Assembly: GCA_031761405.1 (NCBI GenBank)
Contig: JASEVX010000001.1
Location: 25,830,261 to 25,894,260, forward strand
Length of the DNA stretch: 64,000 bases
Source: Serripes groenlandicus
Taxonomy: Eukaryota; Mollusca; Bivalvia; Cardiida; Cardiidae
Direction: 5' to 3'
Shown here: positions 14,701-23,585 of the stretch, piece by piece
Layout: each line of letters opens with the position of its first letter
Position numbering within the stretch: position 1 is the stretch's first letter
Position numbers and translations under genes: made by a program
Notes under the pieces: model-generated
Told to the model about the DNA's origin: nothing
What the model saw: only the letters and a program-made list of their open reading frames with translations
The model's database searches: none

Positions 14701-15557
14701 CAAAATACGTTCAAAGTCGTCTGCTGCAGAATTGTCGTATGAGGGAAAGGGTTAAGTAAATAGGTAGCAATGGTGACGCCAACCCACTTATATTGATACA
14801 GATCATAAGCTTTCTTTTCCTGCAAAGTTTTAATAATTTGTTGAATTGAGATCCCCTGCCAAAATAAAAATTGTAAAGGAATACTTGGCCCACCTTCAAG
14901 ACTTGGTATATATATATATCAGTTCACAACCTATTTTATTTATCCTACATGACAAAGTTATGAACCTTACTGGAATTTGATGGAGATGAATGTTTTGATG
15001 ATTATAAAGATTGCATGAAAAATGTGACCTCAAATGTGTTTACAAAGTTTTTCTAAAATCAGACAAAGTGCCTTTGTTTTTTACCCCACATGACCCAGTT
15101 TTGAACCTTACAGGGATTTGATGGAGATGAATTTTCTGATATTTTTCATGAAGTTTGGATTAAACAATTTGGCACCCTAGTGTGTTTATAAGGTTATTCT
15201 AAAATTTGATTGAGGTACTTTGTTTTTGACAAGCCACATTACAGTTTCTGTTTTTATAGATTTTGACCCCATTTGGCCCTGTATGGAACCTGACTGGGAC
15301 CTTAGTTTAAATAAAATCCATCCATCTGTACCCTAGATGTGACTCTAGATAGAGGAAAGGATGGACGGACGGACGGACAATAGTAAACAAATATCTGAAA
15401 AAATATCAATATCAAGAAAAAGGTTATGGCTCTGGTTCACATATATACAACATATTTTTCTCCTCATTTCAACTACAGAAGGGTATGAAATACAGACTAA
15501 CCTCAATAGTTTCCATATTTTGGCTTTCATCCATGGAGGTGGCAATACAGATCTATG
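1835..15557 (-). CDS. Ankyrin-repeat SOCS-box (ASB-type) protein, whole gene
   Basis: Six coding exons join as complement(1835..2790, 4473..5004, 7805..7956, 10013..10120, 14062..14092, 15502..15534), 1812 bp, 603 residues; all introns are GT..AG and all phases agree. Residues 1-108 are a charged, acidic leader without recognised domain. Residues about 115-530 are a long run of ankyrin repeats (for example GYTPLHIAAWNGH and LLISHGADPN). Residues about 546-586 form a SOCS box: a BC-box LVTRC-RNFL and a Cul5-box LPIPETLKRYL, followed by an acidic tail. Proteins of this family recruit Elongin B/C and Cullin-5, with the ankyrin stack choosing the substrate for ubiquitination. The start ATG (15534) has an upstream in-frame TAG, and a strong acceptor (TTCCCTAG, ending 15558) implies an unseen non-coding 5' exon. 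The architecture is certain; the particular ASB member and substrate are not. Confidence 0.9.
2823..3034. mobile_element. TTAA MITE next to the ASB last exon
   Basis: TTAA ends bound 212 bp: TTAACCTTTTCCCACATAC on the left and its inverse GTATGTGGGAAAGAGTTAA on the right. The left edge lies only 30 bp from the exon's AG acceptor. Confidence 0.8.
3035..3359. mobile_element. Two degraded TTAA MITE pieces
   Basis: Each piece has GAAAGAACAATTATTGAATAAA and GAGAAATTG; the first ends GTCGGAAAGGGTTAA at 3,242. The second is cut at 3,359 by the hairpin element that follows. Confidence 0.55.
3360..3814. mobile_element. MITE with 16-bp inverted ends and a long internal hairpin
   Basis: GGGCTAAAGAGGTTTT (3360-3375) is exactly inverted at 3799-3814. 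Inside, 3567-3729 folds into one hairpin with arms near 75 bp and the tip CCGCTTCGCG. Open frames across it are only a consequence of the palindrome. Confidence 0.75.
3980..4186. mobile_element. TTAA MITE
   Basis: Left TTAACCCTTTCCAACCTGCAG and right GTATGTGGGAAAGGGTTT, with the target repeat decayed on the right. Confidence 0.72.
4206..4376. mobile_element. TTAA MITE
   Basis: 171 bp with both TTAA ends, 97 bp from the end of ASB exon 5; it is shorter in the middle than most copies. Confidence 0.75.
4473..5004 (-). CDS. ASB gene, coding exon 5, ankyrin repeats
   Basis: Acceptor TTTTTCTTCAG|TTCCTAG and donor GTTG|GTAGGA bound 532 bp. It codes about five ankyrin repeats, with the motifs GYTPLCVAVFTNQ, GATPLINAVASRK and LFIKYGANVN. 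The terminal G plus AG of the next exon makes Glu and restores the repeat reading NVELCRILLDAGADPN across the junction. Confidence 0.9.
6017..6230. mobile_element. TTAA MITE
   Basis: Left TTAACTCTTTCCCACATAAG; the right end has decayed to GGGTTGAA. Confidence 0.7.
6534..6920. mobile_element. TTAA MITE with foreign insert
   Basis: Ends TTAATCCTTTTCCACATG and CATATGGGAAAGGGTTAA surround about 190 bp (6,655-6,845) not found in other copies. Confidence 0.65.
7078..7307. mobile_element. TTAA MITE, full length
   Basis: 230 bp: TTAACCCTTTCCCTCATAC at the left, ATATGAGGGAAAGGGTTAA at the right, and AATTGCATGTTTTGTGCAATT in the middle. Confidence 0.85.
7413..7623 (-). mobile_element. tRNA-derived SINE in ASB intron
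   Basis: Same family as the copy at 29,262, in reverse. It is flanked by exact 13-bp repeats GAGGTTCAGATAA at 7400-7412 and 7624-7636. It sits in the third unit of a local duplication. Confidence 0.88.
7805..7956 (-). CDS. ASB gene, coding exon 4
   Basis: Acceptor TTCTTTTACAG|CTGTGTG and donor GAAGAG|GTAGGT bound 152 bp. It codes a charged, Glu/Ser-rich linker (FDNKGEEEEFDKVSWKERV) ending in phase 0, directly compatible with the ankyrin exon at 5004. Confidence 0.82.
8099..8252. mobile_element. TTAA MITE, internally deleted
   Basis: 154 bp with both ends intact; the central palindrome has been lost. Confidence 0.75.
8320..8818. mobile_element. TTAA MITE split by another repeat
   Basis: The left end (AATCCCTTTTCCACATG) and right end (GTATGTTGAAAAGAGTTAA) enclose a 250-bp repeat with two ACCTTGAAyCAAAGTGGTTG units (8,493 and 8,649). 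Confidence 0.5.
9193..9372. mobile_element. MITE of the ACAGTCAAACC / GTGGTCTTTAAA family
   Basis: ACAGTCAAACCAGTGCTAAAG at the left is roughly inverted as GTCTTTAAACATAGGTTGGAC at the right. Related copies lie at 23,426-23,585 and 35,667-36,393. Confidence 0.65.
9508..9729. mobile_element. TTAA MITE, first of a joined pair
   Basis: 222 bp; its right TTAA (9726-9729) is also the left TTAA of the next copy. Confidence 0.8.
9726..9952. mobile_element. TTAA MITE, second of a joined pair
   Basis: 227 bp, left TTAACCTTATCTCTCATA and right TGTGGGAAATGGTTAA. It shares one TTAA with its neighbour and ends 61 bp from ASB exon 3. Confidence 0.8.
10013..10120 (-). CDS. ASB gene, coding exon 3
   Basis: Acceptor ATTTACAG|AGATTAAATG and donor ATGG|GTAATG bound 108 bp. 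The correct frame gives 35 codons of acidic sequence (CKQACLFERIHDEDFDQDL...) with no stops. Phase 1 at both ends matches its neighbours. Confidence 0.78.
10182..11060 (+). mobile_element. tRNA-derived SINE split by a pearl-type element
   Basis: The head (TGGTAGAGCATCC, GGGTTTGATCCCC) ends CATACCAAAAACTTTAA at 10264. The body resumes at about 10892 with TGGTAGTAATGGCTG and ends with CAATCAAACAATC. The reverse copy at 38,090-38,361 is uninterrupted at the same point, proving the insertion. Confidence 0.82.
10265..10891 (+). mobile_element. Pearl/Helentron-like element inserted in a SINE
   Basis: It starts with hairpin GCTGTC-GGAG-GACAGC and ends with CTTTGAATAG and GTCGAGCTCAAAA. Internal units near 10,320, 10,495 and 10,630 share ATATGGACT..AGTTGCA. 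It interrupts the SINE at 10,182-11,060. Confidence 0.78.
11225..11330 (+). mobile_element. SINE 3' fragment
   Basis: Only the 3' body and CAATCAATCAATC tail remain, matching the end of the SINE at 35,747. Confidence 0.6.
11948..12160. mobile_element. TTAA MITE, left end decayed
   Basis: The central palindrome and right end CATATGAGGGAAAGGGTTAA are clear; the left end has been replaced. Confidence 0.65.
12167..13473 (+). mobile_element. Pearl-type element in ASB intron, split by a MITE
   Basis: Units share CTGATGCC, AACCAATCA and GGCTTGAACAAA, as in the 45,889 copy. It ends AGATCACCTTGATCCGTTGGCTCTGGTGATCTGAAA. A TTAA MITE occupies 12,916-13,132. Confidence 0.62.
12916..13132. mobile_element. 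TTAA MITE inside a pearl element
   Basis: 217 bp with both TTAA ends, inserted in the pearl-type element at 12,167-13,473. Confidence 0.8.
14062..14092 (-). CDS. ASB gene, coding exon 2 (31 bp microexon)
   Basis: Acceptor TTTTTAG|GATACAAGG and donor AGAG|GTAAAT bound 31 bp coding DTRMEELRRR. It starts in phase 0 and ends with one base, which pairs with the next exon's AG to give Glu. It is too short to find by ORF length; splice sites and phase on both sides support it. Confidence 0.75.
14190..14384. mobile_element. TTAA MITE, old copy
   Basis: ACAACTTTGAAAACATGCAAG, a central GAGAAAATGCTCAATATAAGC and a right end GTGGGAAAGTGTTAA are recognisable. The left TTAA is lost. Confidence 0.55.
14526..14755. 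mobile_element. TTAA MITE, full length
   Basis: 230 bp with both TTAA ends, in the orientation opposite to the 7,078 copy (longer arm at the right). Confidence 0.82.
14930..15360 (+). repeat. Degraded pearl-type units upstream in ASB intron
   Basis: Three diverged units share GACCCAGTTtTGAACCTTAC and GATTTGATGGAGATGAAT. They end in a GGACGGACGGAC tract at 15,361, between coding exons 1 and 2. Confidence 0.5.
15502..15557 (-). CDS. ASB gene, first coding exon
   Basis: The start ATG is at 15534..15532 and codes eleven residues (MDESQNMETIE), ending at donor GAG|GTTAGT in phase 0. A long pyrimidine run and CCCTAG just upstream (15558-15575) form an acceptor, so the exon starts at 15557 with 23 bases of 5' UTR that include an in-frame TAG. 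Confidence 0.72.
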
Positions 15558-15614
15558 CTAGGGAAGAGAAAAAAAAAAGACAACTTGATGGCTACCTCAT
15601 CGATTATCTCAGTA

Positions 15615-15840
15615 TTAACCCTTTCCCACATACAACAAATCTGCAGTAGATGACTTAGATCTTATCTATGCAGAAAGACAGAAACTCTTTCAAAATGTAG
15701 GTACAGTATAATCCCTAAAAAAAATGTGAAAATATTATGACAAAAGGAGAAATTACTCTTTAAGAGCAATTTCTCCTTTTGTCAGAATGATTTCAAAAGT
15801 TGTCTGCTGCATAAGCGTCAGAAAGGTAGGAAAGGGTTAA
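15615..15840. mobile_element. TTAA MITE upstream of the ASB 5' exon
   Basis: 226 bp with perfect TTAACCCTTTCCCACATAC and GGAAAGGGTTAA ends, starting 57 bp beyond the ASB 5' UTR acceptor. Confidence 0.82.
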
Positions 15841-16196
15841 CCTTGGGGCCAAGTTTTTTACCCTAATGATGCCTGTATAAAAAAAACCTAATGTTTTGTA
15901 CAGACATGTGTTCTGGCATTTTTTCATTAAGGTTGAATAAACAAGATTTTCCATCAATTTGACCTTGAGACCTAGTTTTTTACCTCAAATGACCCAGGTT
16001 CAAACTTGACCTTGATTTGATGAAGATGTATGTTCTGATAAACTTTCGTGAACATTGGATGCAAAATAATGTCTGTAGAGTGTGTTCACAAGGCAATTGT
16101 TGATGACGCATGACAGACACACAACAGACAAAATGTGATCACAATAGCTCACCTTGAGCACAAAGGTGAACTAAAAAGGAAGCATCTAGTTCATGT
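15841..16196 (+). repeat. Degraded pearl-type fragment
   Basis: It has unit sequence (GACCTAGTTTTTTACC) and a 3' end CTCACCTTGAGCACAAAGG..AACTAAAA. It lacks the 5' hairpin. Confidence 0.55.
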
Positions 16197-16330
16197 ATAC
16201 ATATTCACTAGGTTTTTCTAAGATTAAACCTATTAACCTAAAAAAAGGCTATTTTTTTTATCTCATGTGAACCAGTTTCACATGTCAATGAAACTTGATA
16301 AATACCACCAGTCTGACAAAATATCATGAA

Positions 16331-17715
16331 CAAGAGGACCATGATGGCCCTAGATCGCTCACCTGAATTAGGCAATGTGATTTCTAATGCAAAACACGTC
16401 AAGACAATTATTCTGACAAAGATTCAAAATGCATCCTCCAGAGTGTTAACTAGATTTTCCTTCATTTGGCCTAGTGACTAATTTTTGTTTACCTGATATG
16501 ACCCATATTCGAACATGGACTAGCCAGCTTCAAGACAAACATTTTGAAAAATTTCAAATTGCTAGGAGTAAAAAATGCTGCATAATGACCCATATGCAAA
16601 CTTGACCTAGATATCATTAGAGAAACATTCTGACAAAATTTGAAGATGCTGAAACAAACAAAAGGGCCATGAGGCCCTGGAATTGCTCACCTGATGATAG
16701 GTTATTTAAGACTTAACTCTTTCAGCGCAAATGGCAATATCATCAAGACAAACTTTCTAACAAAATTTCAAGCTGCTCAAGTCAAAAATGTGATCTCTAT
16801 CGTTTTAACTAGATTGTTCTACAATTTTGCCTAGTGACCTAGTTGTTGACCTGACCTGACCCATATTCGAACTTACCCTAGCTATCATCAAGAAAAATAT
16901 TCTAACAAAGTTTCAACATGCTCAAGCCAAAAATGCTGCTTCCAGATTGTTAACAAGATTGTTCTTCAATTTGGCCTAGTGATCTAGTTTTTGACCCGAC
17001 ATGACCTATATTCATTTAACTTGGCCTAGATATCACTAAGACAAACATTCTGACAAAGTTTCAACATGCTTAAGCCAAAAATGTGGCTTCCAGAGTGTTA
17101 ACAAGATTTTCATTAAACTTGGCCTTGTTTTTGACAGGATATGACCCATATTCGAACTTGGCCTAGATATCATCAAGGCAAACTTTCTGACAAAGTTTCA
17201 ACATGCTTAAATTAAAAATGCGGCTTCAGAGTGTTAACAAGATTTTCCTTCAATTTTGTCTAGTGACCTAGTTTTTGACCCGACATGACCTATATTCAAA
17301 CTAGGCCTAGATATCATCAAGACAAACTTTCTGACAATGTCTCAACATGCTCAAATTTAAAATGCAGCTTTTAAAGTGTTAAAAAGATTTTCCTTCAATT
17401 TGGATAATGTGGACTAGTTTTTGACCCGACATGACCTATATTCGAACTGGGACTAGATATCACTAAGACAAACATTCTGACAAAGTTTCAACATGCTCAA
17501 GTTTAAATTGCAGCTTCCAGAGTGTTAACAAGATTTTCATTAAATTTAGTCTAGTGACCTAGTTTTTTACCCGACATGACCTAGTTTGTAACTTGGCCTA
17601 GATTTGATGGATATATATGAAGATTGGATGCAAAATATTGACGAACGACGGACTATGGACAAAAAGCGATCCCAAAAACTCACCTTGAGCACTTTGTGCT
17701 CGGGTGAGCTAAAAA
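16331..17715 (+). mobile_element. Pearl/Helentron-like element, about 145-bp units
   Basis: It starts CAAGAGGACCATGATGGCCC and ends CTCACCTTGAGCACTTTGTGCTCGGGTGAGCTAAAA, a nested hairpin. Units share GACCTAGTTTTTGACCCGAC and CATCAAGACAAAC. A second start-like AAGGGCCATGAGGCCCTGG at 16,663 suggests two merged copies. Confidence 0.72.
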
Positions 17716-18360
17716 TGCAGCATCCATGTTCGAACTTGACCTAGATAACATTCTGACAAAATTTCAAGCTGCTGAAGCAAAAAATGCCTCCTCCAGATAT
17801 TTTCCTTCAATTTGGCATAGTGACCTAGTTTTTGACCCAGCATAACCCATATTCGAACTTGACCTAGATAACATAAAGATAAACATTCTGACCAAATTTT
17901 AAAATGCTGAAGCATAATATGTGGCCTCCAAAGTGTTAACAAGATTGTCCTTCAATTTGGCCTAGTGACCAAGTTTATGACCCATATTCTAGCTTGACCT
18001 AGATATTATTCAGACAAACATTCTGATAAGATTTCAAGCTGCTGAAGCGAAAAGTGCAGCCTCTAAAATGTTAACAAGATTTTCCCTCAATTTGACCTAG
18101 TGACCTACTTTTTTATCCGACATGACCCATGTTCAAACTTGGCTTACATATCATCAAGACAAACATTCTGATAAAGTTTCAACATGCTCAAGTGGGAAAT
18201 GTGGCCTCCAGAGTGTTAACAAGATTTTACTTCAATTTGACCTGGTGACATTTGACCAAGGCAATTGTTGACGATGCACGATAGGTGTCAGACGGACGCC
18301 AGACAAAATGTGATCACAATCGCTCATCTTGAGCACTTTGTGCACAAGTGAACTTAAAAA
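17716..18360 (+). mobile_element. Pearl/Helentron-like element, partial
   Basis: It continues the same unit type directly after the preceding element's end, lacking its own 5' hairpin. It closes with TGAGCACTTTGTGCACAAG and AACTTAAAAA. Confidence 0.62.
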
Positions 18361-18586
18361 GGCTTATATATGCCTTTGACTCCTTAGTATGACCTTGACT
18401 TGCCCCTGCACATTGTCTCAATATATGATGACAGATTCAAGTTTTCATGAAGAGGCGGCCAGCTGCCAAATTGATGGGGGTCAAACAAATTTCTGGTGGG
18501 TTCAAATCTGTCTATATTATAATATTTGCTAGAAAAGATTGACACAAACAATTTTAAAGAGAGCAGGAAACAGTGCCGATCATGTG

Positions 18587-18826
18587 TTAACCCTTTCCCT
18601 GATACTACAATTCTGCAGCAGACGACTTTGAACATATTTTGTGAAAAAATAGAATATCTCTATAATTGAACGGATAACCTATGACTAAAAGTGGAAAGCA
18701 TTGTGTCAAAAGGAGAAATTGCTCAAAATTGCTCATTTTGAGCAATTTCTTCTTTTGTCACTATGTTTTTAAAAAGCTGTCTGCTGCAGAGGCGTCAGAA
18801 AGCATCTATATGAGGGAAAGGGTTAA
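18587..18826. mobile_element. TTAA MITE, full length
   Basis: 240 bp; the centre is duplicated as GAAATTGCTCAAAATTGCTC. Confidence 0.82.
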
Positions 18827-19071
18827 GCAATTTGTCTAAATGCTCTACCTCTTAGTCTTACTGTCACAATTTAGCATATTACTCAATTTATTAATGAAAT
18901 GGAGAATTATTTCAAAATCATTCAATCAGTTCAAGTTATAATGGAGGGAACATAATTTGTGAGCAATGACCTCTAAGTGTGACCTTGACCTTTAACGAAG
19001 CTTGCTGAAATATGCACTCAGCACATCGTCTCAATATGGTGAAAATTTGTCGCAAGCTACTTAATTAAACC

Positions 19072-19185
19072 TTTCCTGCATACAGACGCTTTCTGAGACC
19101 TCTGAAGCAGACGACTTATGAAAAGATTGTTGTAAAAGAAGAAATTGCTCATGATAAGAAATTTCTCCTTTTGCCACATTTTTAT
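19072..19185. mobile_element. TTAA MITE left-half fragment
   Basis: ACCTTTCCTGCATACAGACG to TTTCTCCTTTTGCCACA, with no right half. Confidence 0.55.
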
Positions 19186-19443
19186 TTACTTTTCTATTTT
19201 TTAAAGTTTTCTGCATTTTTTTTAATTTTATATTTTGTTACTTAAGGTACAAATATAATCAATCAAATATTTAGAAGTGCCAAAAATGTCTTGTTTAATC
19301 GTGTCTCATGGCATGATGTCACTGTGACACAGAAAGGACCGTTCATAGAATTCAACAAACAAGGTTGGCATTCTTGTACACAGATGTTGTTTTATGGATA
19401 ATCAATGATTTATTTCCAAGTTTTCATGTTAGAATTATGCATT

Positions 19444-19670
19444 TTAACCCTTTCCCAACTGCAGACGCAATAGCAGCAGTCAACTTTTGAAAAGTTCCAA
19501 ACATTGTGGCCAAAGGTGAAATTACTCATGAATAGCAATTTCTCCTTTTGTTACAATGTTTTCAACTTTATTTTACAATTAAGCTATCTTTTATGAAGGT
19601 TTTGCAGGATTTTGTCAATATGTTTTCAAAGTCGTCTGCTGCAGATGTGTTGTATGTGGGAAAGGGTTAA
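19444..19670. mobile_element. TTAA MITE, full length
   Basis: 227 bp with both TTAA ends (TTAACCCTTTCCCAACTGC at the left). Confidence 0.82.
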
Positions 19671-21916
19671 AAGTTACAGTACAAGTAACTAATTAGATTA
19701 CTATTCAATTATTTGATATTTTTATATAACCAAAATTATAAGGGTAGTAAATCAGTAGAGGACAATATACATAATTAAATAGAGCTACATATACAAATCT
19801 ACTTGGGCGAATATAATTAGGGTGAACGTCCCGATACAATGATAATTGATATGTCGTATCACGGATTGTCTTCATCTAGACCAATTACCTAGCACACAAA
19901 TGTGTCCAACATTCAATCTGTATAACTGTTGTACTGTTACAATATATTTTAGGGCAAAAACATTGTGTTCACTCCTGTTATATTTATTTATTTATCATAC
20001 CTTCGATTATATATTTTTGGTTTGGTTTCCTGCTTCCACTTCCTGAATGTTGTTGTTGTTATATGGGTTTCGTTTCGTAACCAGAGTGGAGACTCCTTTG
20101 GGTCATATTATAGTATACCCTCCGTGATCTCCGACTATCCGATGTTATGAAACTTTCAAACAAATACACTTTTATATCAATAACAGAATTAGTATTCCAT
20201 CTTTATAATTCATAAAAGTTAAACTTTCAGCAGCTCTATTATTTATATATATTTTTTTAAATACTGAATTTTAAACTTATATTTCAACTGTCACAAAATA
20301 AGCCCGCCTAGGAGAGACTAAAGTGATCAAGGGCTATATTCCAACGTTTGGCCTAGACACTATATATATATGCCCACAATGATGTTCAACAAGTTTGGTG
20401 AAGATCGGATGAAAACTGTTTAACTTAGAGAGCAGAAAATGCTAAGTTGGCAACAAATATAATTACAGGGCCATTATAAATCAAAGCGCCAATGGCACTG
20501 TAGTGGCGATCGTATGGAAAATCCTGCAAAGTAACAAGCAGTATATCGGTGTAGGGCTTGCGCTTTTCAATAATAGTGCACTCTGGTCCGGCTCAATTTG
20601 AGAATGTATCAACCCTGCATCTTTTGACAGTAGAATAATGTTAGTTTGCCAGAATGTTGTCTTGGTGATTGTTTAATTACGTTCTGAAACTGGTCATGAT
20701 GTGTTCAAAATTAGGCCATTCCAAATTTATGAAAAATCTAGTTGGTACTCGATAGACTAGCTACCGCTTTAGCTCATTAGAATGGCTATTTTTAATCTAA
20801 ATTGTTCGGGTAATCGCATGTTCATCAACAGGTCGCTAGGCCATATTAAGATAAAATATTGAGTACGCTTTAGAAATGACAAAATTATCAAGAAAGGAGA
20901 GAAAACAGTATCCATTAGTTGGGTGTTTGTTTCAATGATGTCCGATATTAAACAGGTCTATTTAATTTAGTCCCTTCACATTGCATGATTGAGGGTTGTC
21001 AGAGACATATAAACACAGTGTATTTATATGTCTCTGAGGTTGTTAAACTGCTTCGAAAAATTTGAAACACAAAACATGCACAAAAAGCACAATTTCACTA
21101 TTTGCCAAACTGTTCAATTTATAAAAATATAGGCATATATTATAATGCTCGATCTCCAAATTAAATAATGCTACACTTTCAGCATTGATTGCTAATTGAC
21201 TCTAGAACGTGCAGACGTGTATACATAACGTGTGTACACACTGACATCGTGTGTCCTTTAAACCTTTGTAAACCAGTCTTATCATCTAGACGCTTTCATA
21301 TATTTAAACAACTACAAAATGAAGCGTTTATAATATTGAGATTTAAGAACTCGCGAGCTATTTATAGAACCTTTTGGAATTTCCAAATTTGAGTATCATC
21401 AAAGTTATTTGCCGTTATTTGTAAGGCAGAACGCGCAATGATATTTATTATCTGCCAAATCATGACGAAGATAATATTTACATATTTTAACTCTATGTAG
21501 ATAATGTCTCGATAAGACTCAAATATTAGTAACAATCCGGTACCAAAGTAGCACTGACATAATGATGGAACTATAACGGATGTGAGTAAATTAGTTTGCA
21601 GTAAGAAAAATAAATATCAACCGAATTTTCAAAACCGACTATGTAAATATTGTTCGTTGTTGTTGTTTCTGTTAGCATTGTGGCGATTGTCAAACCAATC
21701 GCCACAAAAAGTGCCTTGGACAATTTGGCATTAGAGCCGACAAGGATAATTTAACCATTTTTCGATAATTCGATGGCCAAAGTCCAACTGGGTCTAGAAA
21801 GTATGCCCATAAACATTTCCAACAAGTTTGTTGAAGATTGGATGAAAACTGTTTGACTTAGAGAGCGGACATAGCTAGTTTAGTCATTGTTTAATAATTT
21901 AAGGACCATAATCAAA
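19671..21916. other. Largely unique AT-rich stretch without a gene
   Basis: No exon-like segment was found. It holds isolated units related to the pearl core (20,370-20,450 and 21,800-21,880, AACAAGTTTGgTGAAGATcGGATGAAAACTG). A small hairpin lies at 21,000-21,036, and AT-rich unique sequence fills the rest. Confidence 0.5.
21000..21036. repeat. Small hairpin, AGAGACATAT type
   Basis: CAGAGACATATAAACAC and its inverse form a 37-bp hairpin. Near-copies lie at 25,745-25,772 and 63,310-63,351. Confidence 0.65.
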
Positions 21917-23032
21917 CAAGAGGCCCATGAGGGCCTATGCTCTACTGGTATGGTTCTTTGGTAATTTTCAATCCAGAGCATGTATGTATGGTGAAGATCG
22001 GATAGTAAATGGAGGCTCTTTTGTGTCCACAAGCTGTATTATAGCAATTTTTACAATTTCATGGGCCATAATCCAGTCTTGCATGGGCGGATCTAGCTGG
22101 TTTTCAAAAGGAACCAAGCTCTCATCAATATTTAACTACTATCTAAGTTTGGTGAAGATCAGATAGTAAATGGAGCCTCTATTGTGTTCACATGCTCAAT
22201 TATAGCAATTTGGACAATTTCAAGGGCCATAATCCAGTCTTGCATGGGCGGATCTGGCTGGTTTTCGAAAGGAACCGAGCTCTCATGGATATCTAACTAC
22301 TGTATAAGTTTGGTTGAGATACAATCAAACGTGAAGACTGTATCGTGTTAACAAGCTCTTTTATAGCAATTTTGACCATTTCAAGGGCCATAATCCAGTC
22401 ATGCATGGGCGGATCTGGCTGGTTTTCAAAAGGAACCGAGCTCTCATAGATATCTAACTACTGTATAAGTTTGGTTGAGATACAATCAAAAGTGAAGACT
22501 GTATCGTGTTAACAAGCTCTTTTATAGCAATTTTGACCATTTCAAGGGCCATAATCCAGTCTTGCATTGGCGGATCTGGCTGGTTTTCGAAAGGAACCGA
22601 GCTCTCATGAATATCTAACTACTGTATAAGTTTGGTTGAGATACAATTAAAAGTGAAGACTGTATCGTGTTAACAAGCTCTTTTATAGCAATTTTGACCA
22701 TTTCAAGGGCCATAATCCAGTCATGCTTGGGCGGATCTGGCTGGTTTTCGAAAGGAACCGAGCTCTCATGGATATCTAACTACTGTATAAGTTTGGTTGA
22801 GATACAATCAAACGTGAATACTGTATCGTGTTAACAAGCTCTTTTATAGCAATTTTGACCATTTCAAGGGCCATAATCCAGTCATGCATGGGCGGATCTG
22901 GCTGGTTTTCGTGAAGACTGTATCGTGTTAACAAGAAATTGTTTACGGACGCACGGACGCACGGACGCACGCACGCACGGACACATCGCCACGACATAAG
23001 CCCTTCTGGCCTTTGGCCAGTAGAGCTAAAAA
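21917..23032 (+). mobile_element. Pearl/Helentron-like element with 161-bp tandem core
   Basis: The 5' end carries hairpin AGGCCC-ATGA-GGGCCT (21921-21936). Six landmarks (GGGCCATAATCCAGTC) recur exactly every 161 bp from 22063 to 22868. An ACGG/ACGC microsatellite (22,947-22,982), hairpin CTGGCCTTTGGCCAG (23006-23020) and AGCTAAAAA follow. This order matches the bivalve pearl elements, non-autonomous Helentron derivatives. No ORF is credible. Confidence 0.82.
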
Positions 23033-23318
23033 TGGCTTTGGCGATTTGGATGGTTCTTAAACTTGGCCTAGACATTAACCCCACAAACATTTTCAACGAG
23101 TTTGGTAGATATCGGATGAAAACTGTTCAACTAAGATAGCGGTCTCCTAAAATACGGCCGTATAAACAGAGCATTTCGTTTGAAAGTTTTATAATTGCAA
23201 TTAGTTAGAAATCACGGAGGATGTAACTGCGCTCCTTCCCATCTAAATGGCAAATGGGTTTTACGTCATTTACAACATGATTTCAGTTAAATATAACAGC
23301 GACAGTGCACTTATTCAC

Positions 23319-23425
23319 GATTCATGGGTTACTAGTACTAGGCTAGGAAATGTGCCTTGTCTAAGGACACCCCACCATGACCAACGCGCCGCGACCGGAG
23401 ATCGAACCCAGGGCGCCCGGTTCCA
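23319..23425 (-). mobile_element. SINE fragment
   Basis: It holds degraded AAATGTGCCTTG and a B-box-like GATCGAACCC, matching the SINE at 29,262 in reverse. It is joined directly to a MITE fragment at 23,426. Confidence 0.6.
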
Positions 23426-23585
23426 AATACCAACTTTGTTTAGAAATTCCCTGTCTATAGCAATTTTAATTTCCAAATTACTCATTTTCTGGATAAATAA
23501 TACTGTAATTAAAGACCACCTGTGAACAAAGGCCAGATAGTTCTCTTCCCATGGGTGGTCTTTAAACATATGTTGGACTATACAT
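23426..23585. mobile_element. MITE fragment, GTGGTCTTTAAA family
   Basis: It matches the 9,193 copy from CCCTGTCTATAGCAA to GGTGGTCTTTAAACATA; its left end is replaced by a SINE fragment. Confidence 0.6.

Noticed and set aside
22776..23139. Frames with ACVRPCVRAS or ARTHGRTHARTH
   Set aside because: They translate the ACGG/ACGC microsatellite of a pearl element.
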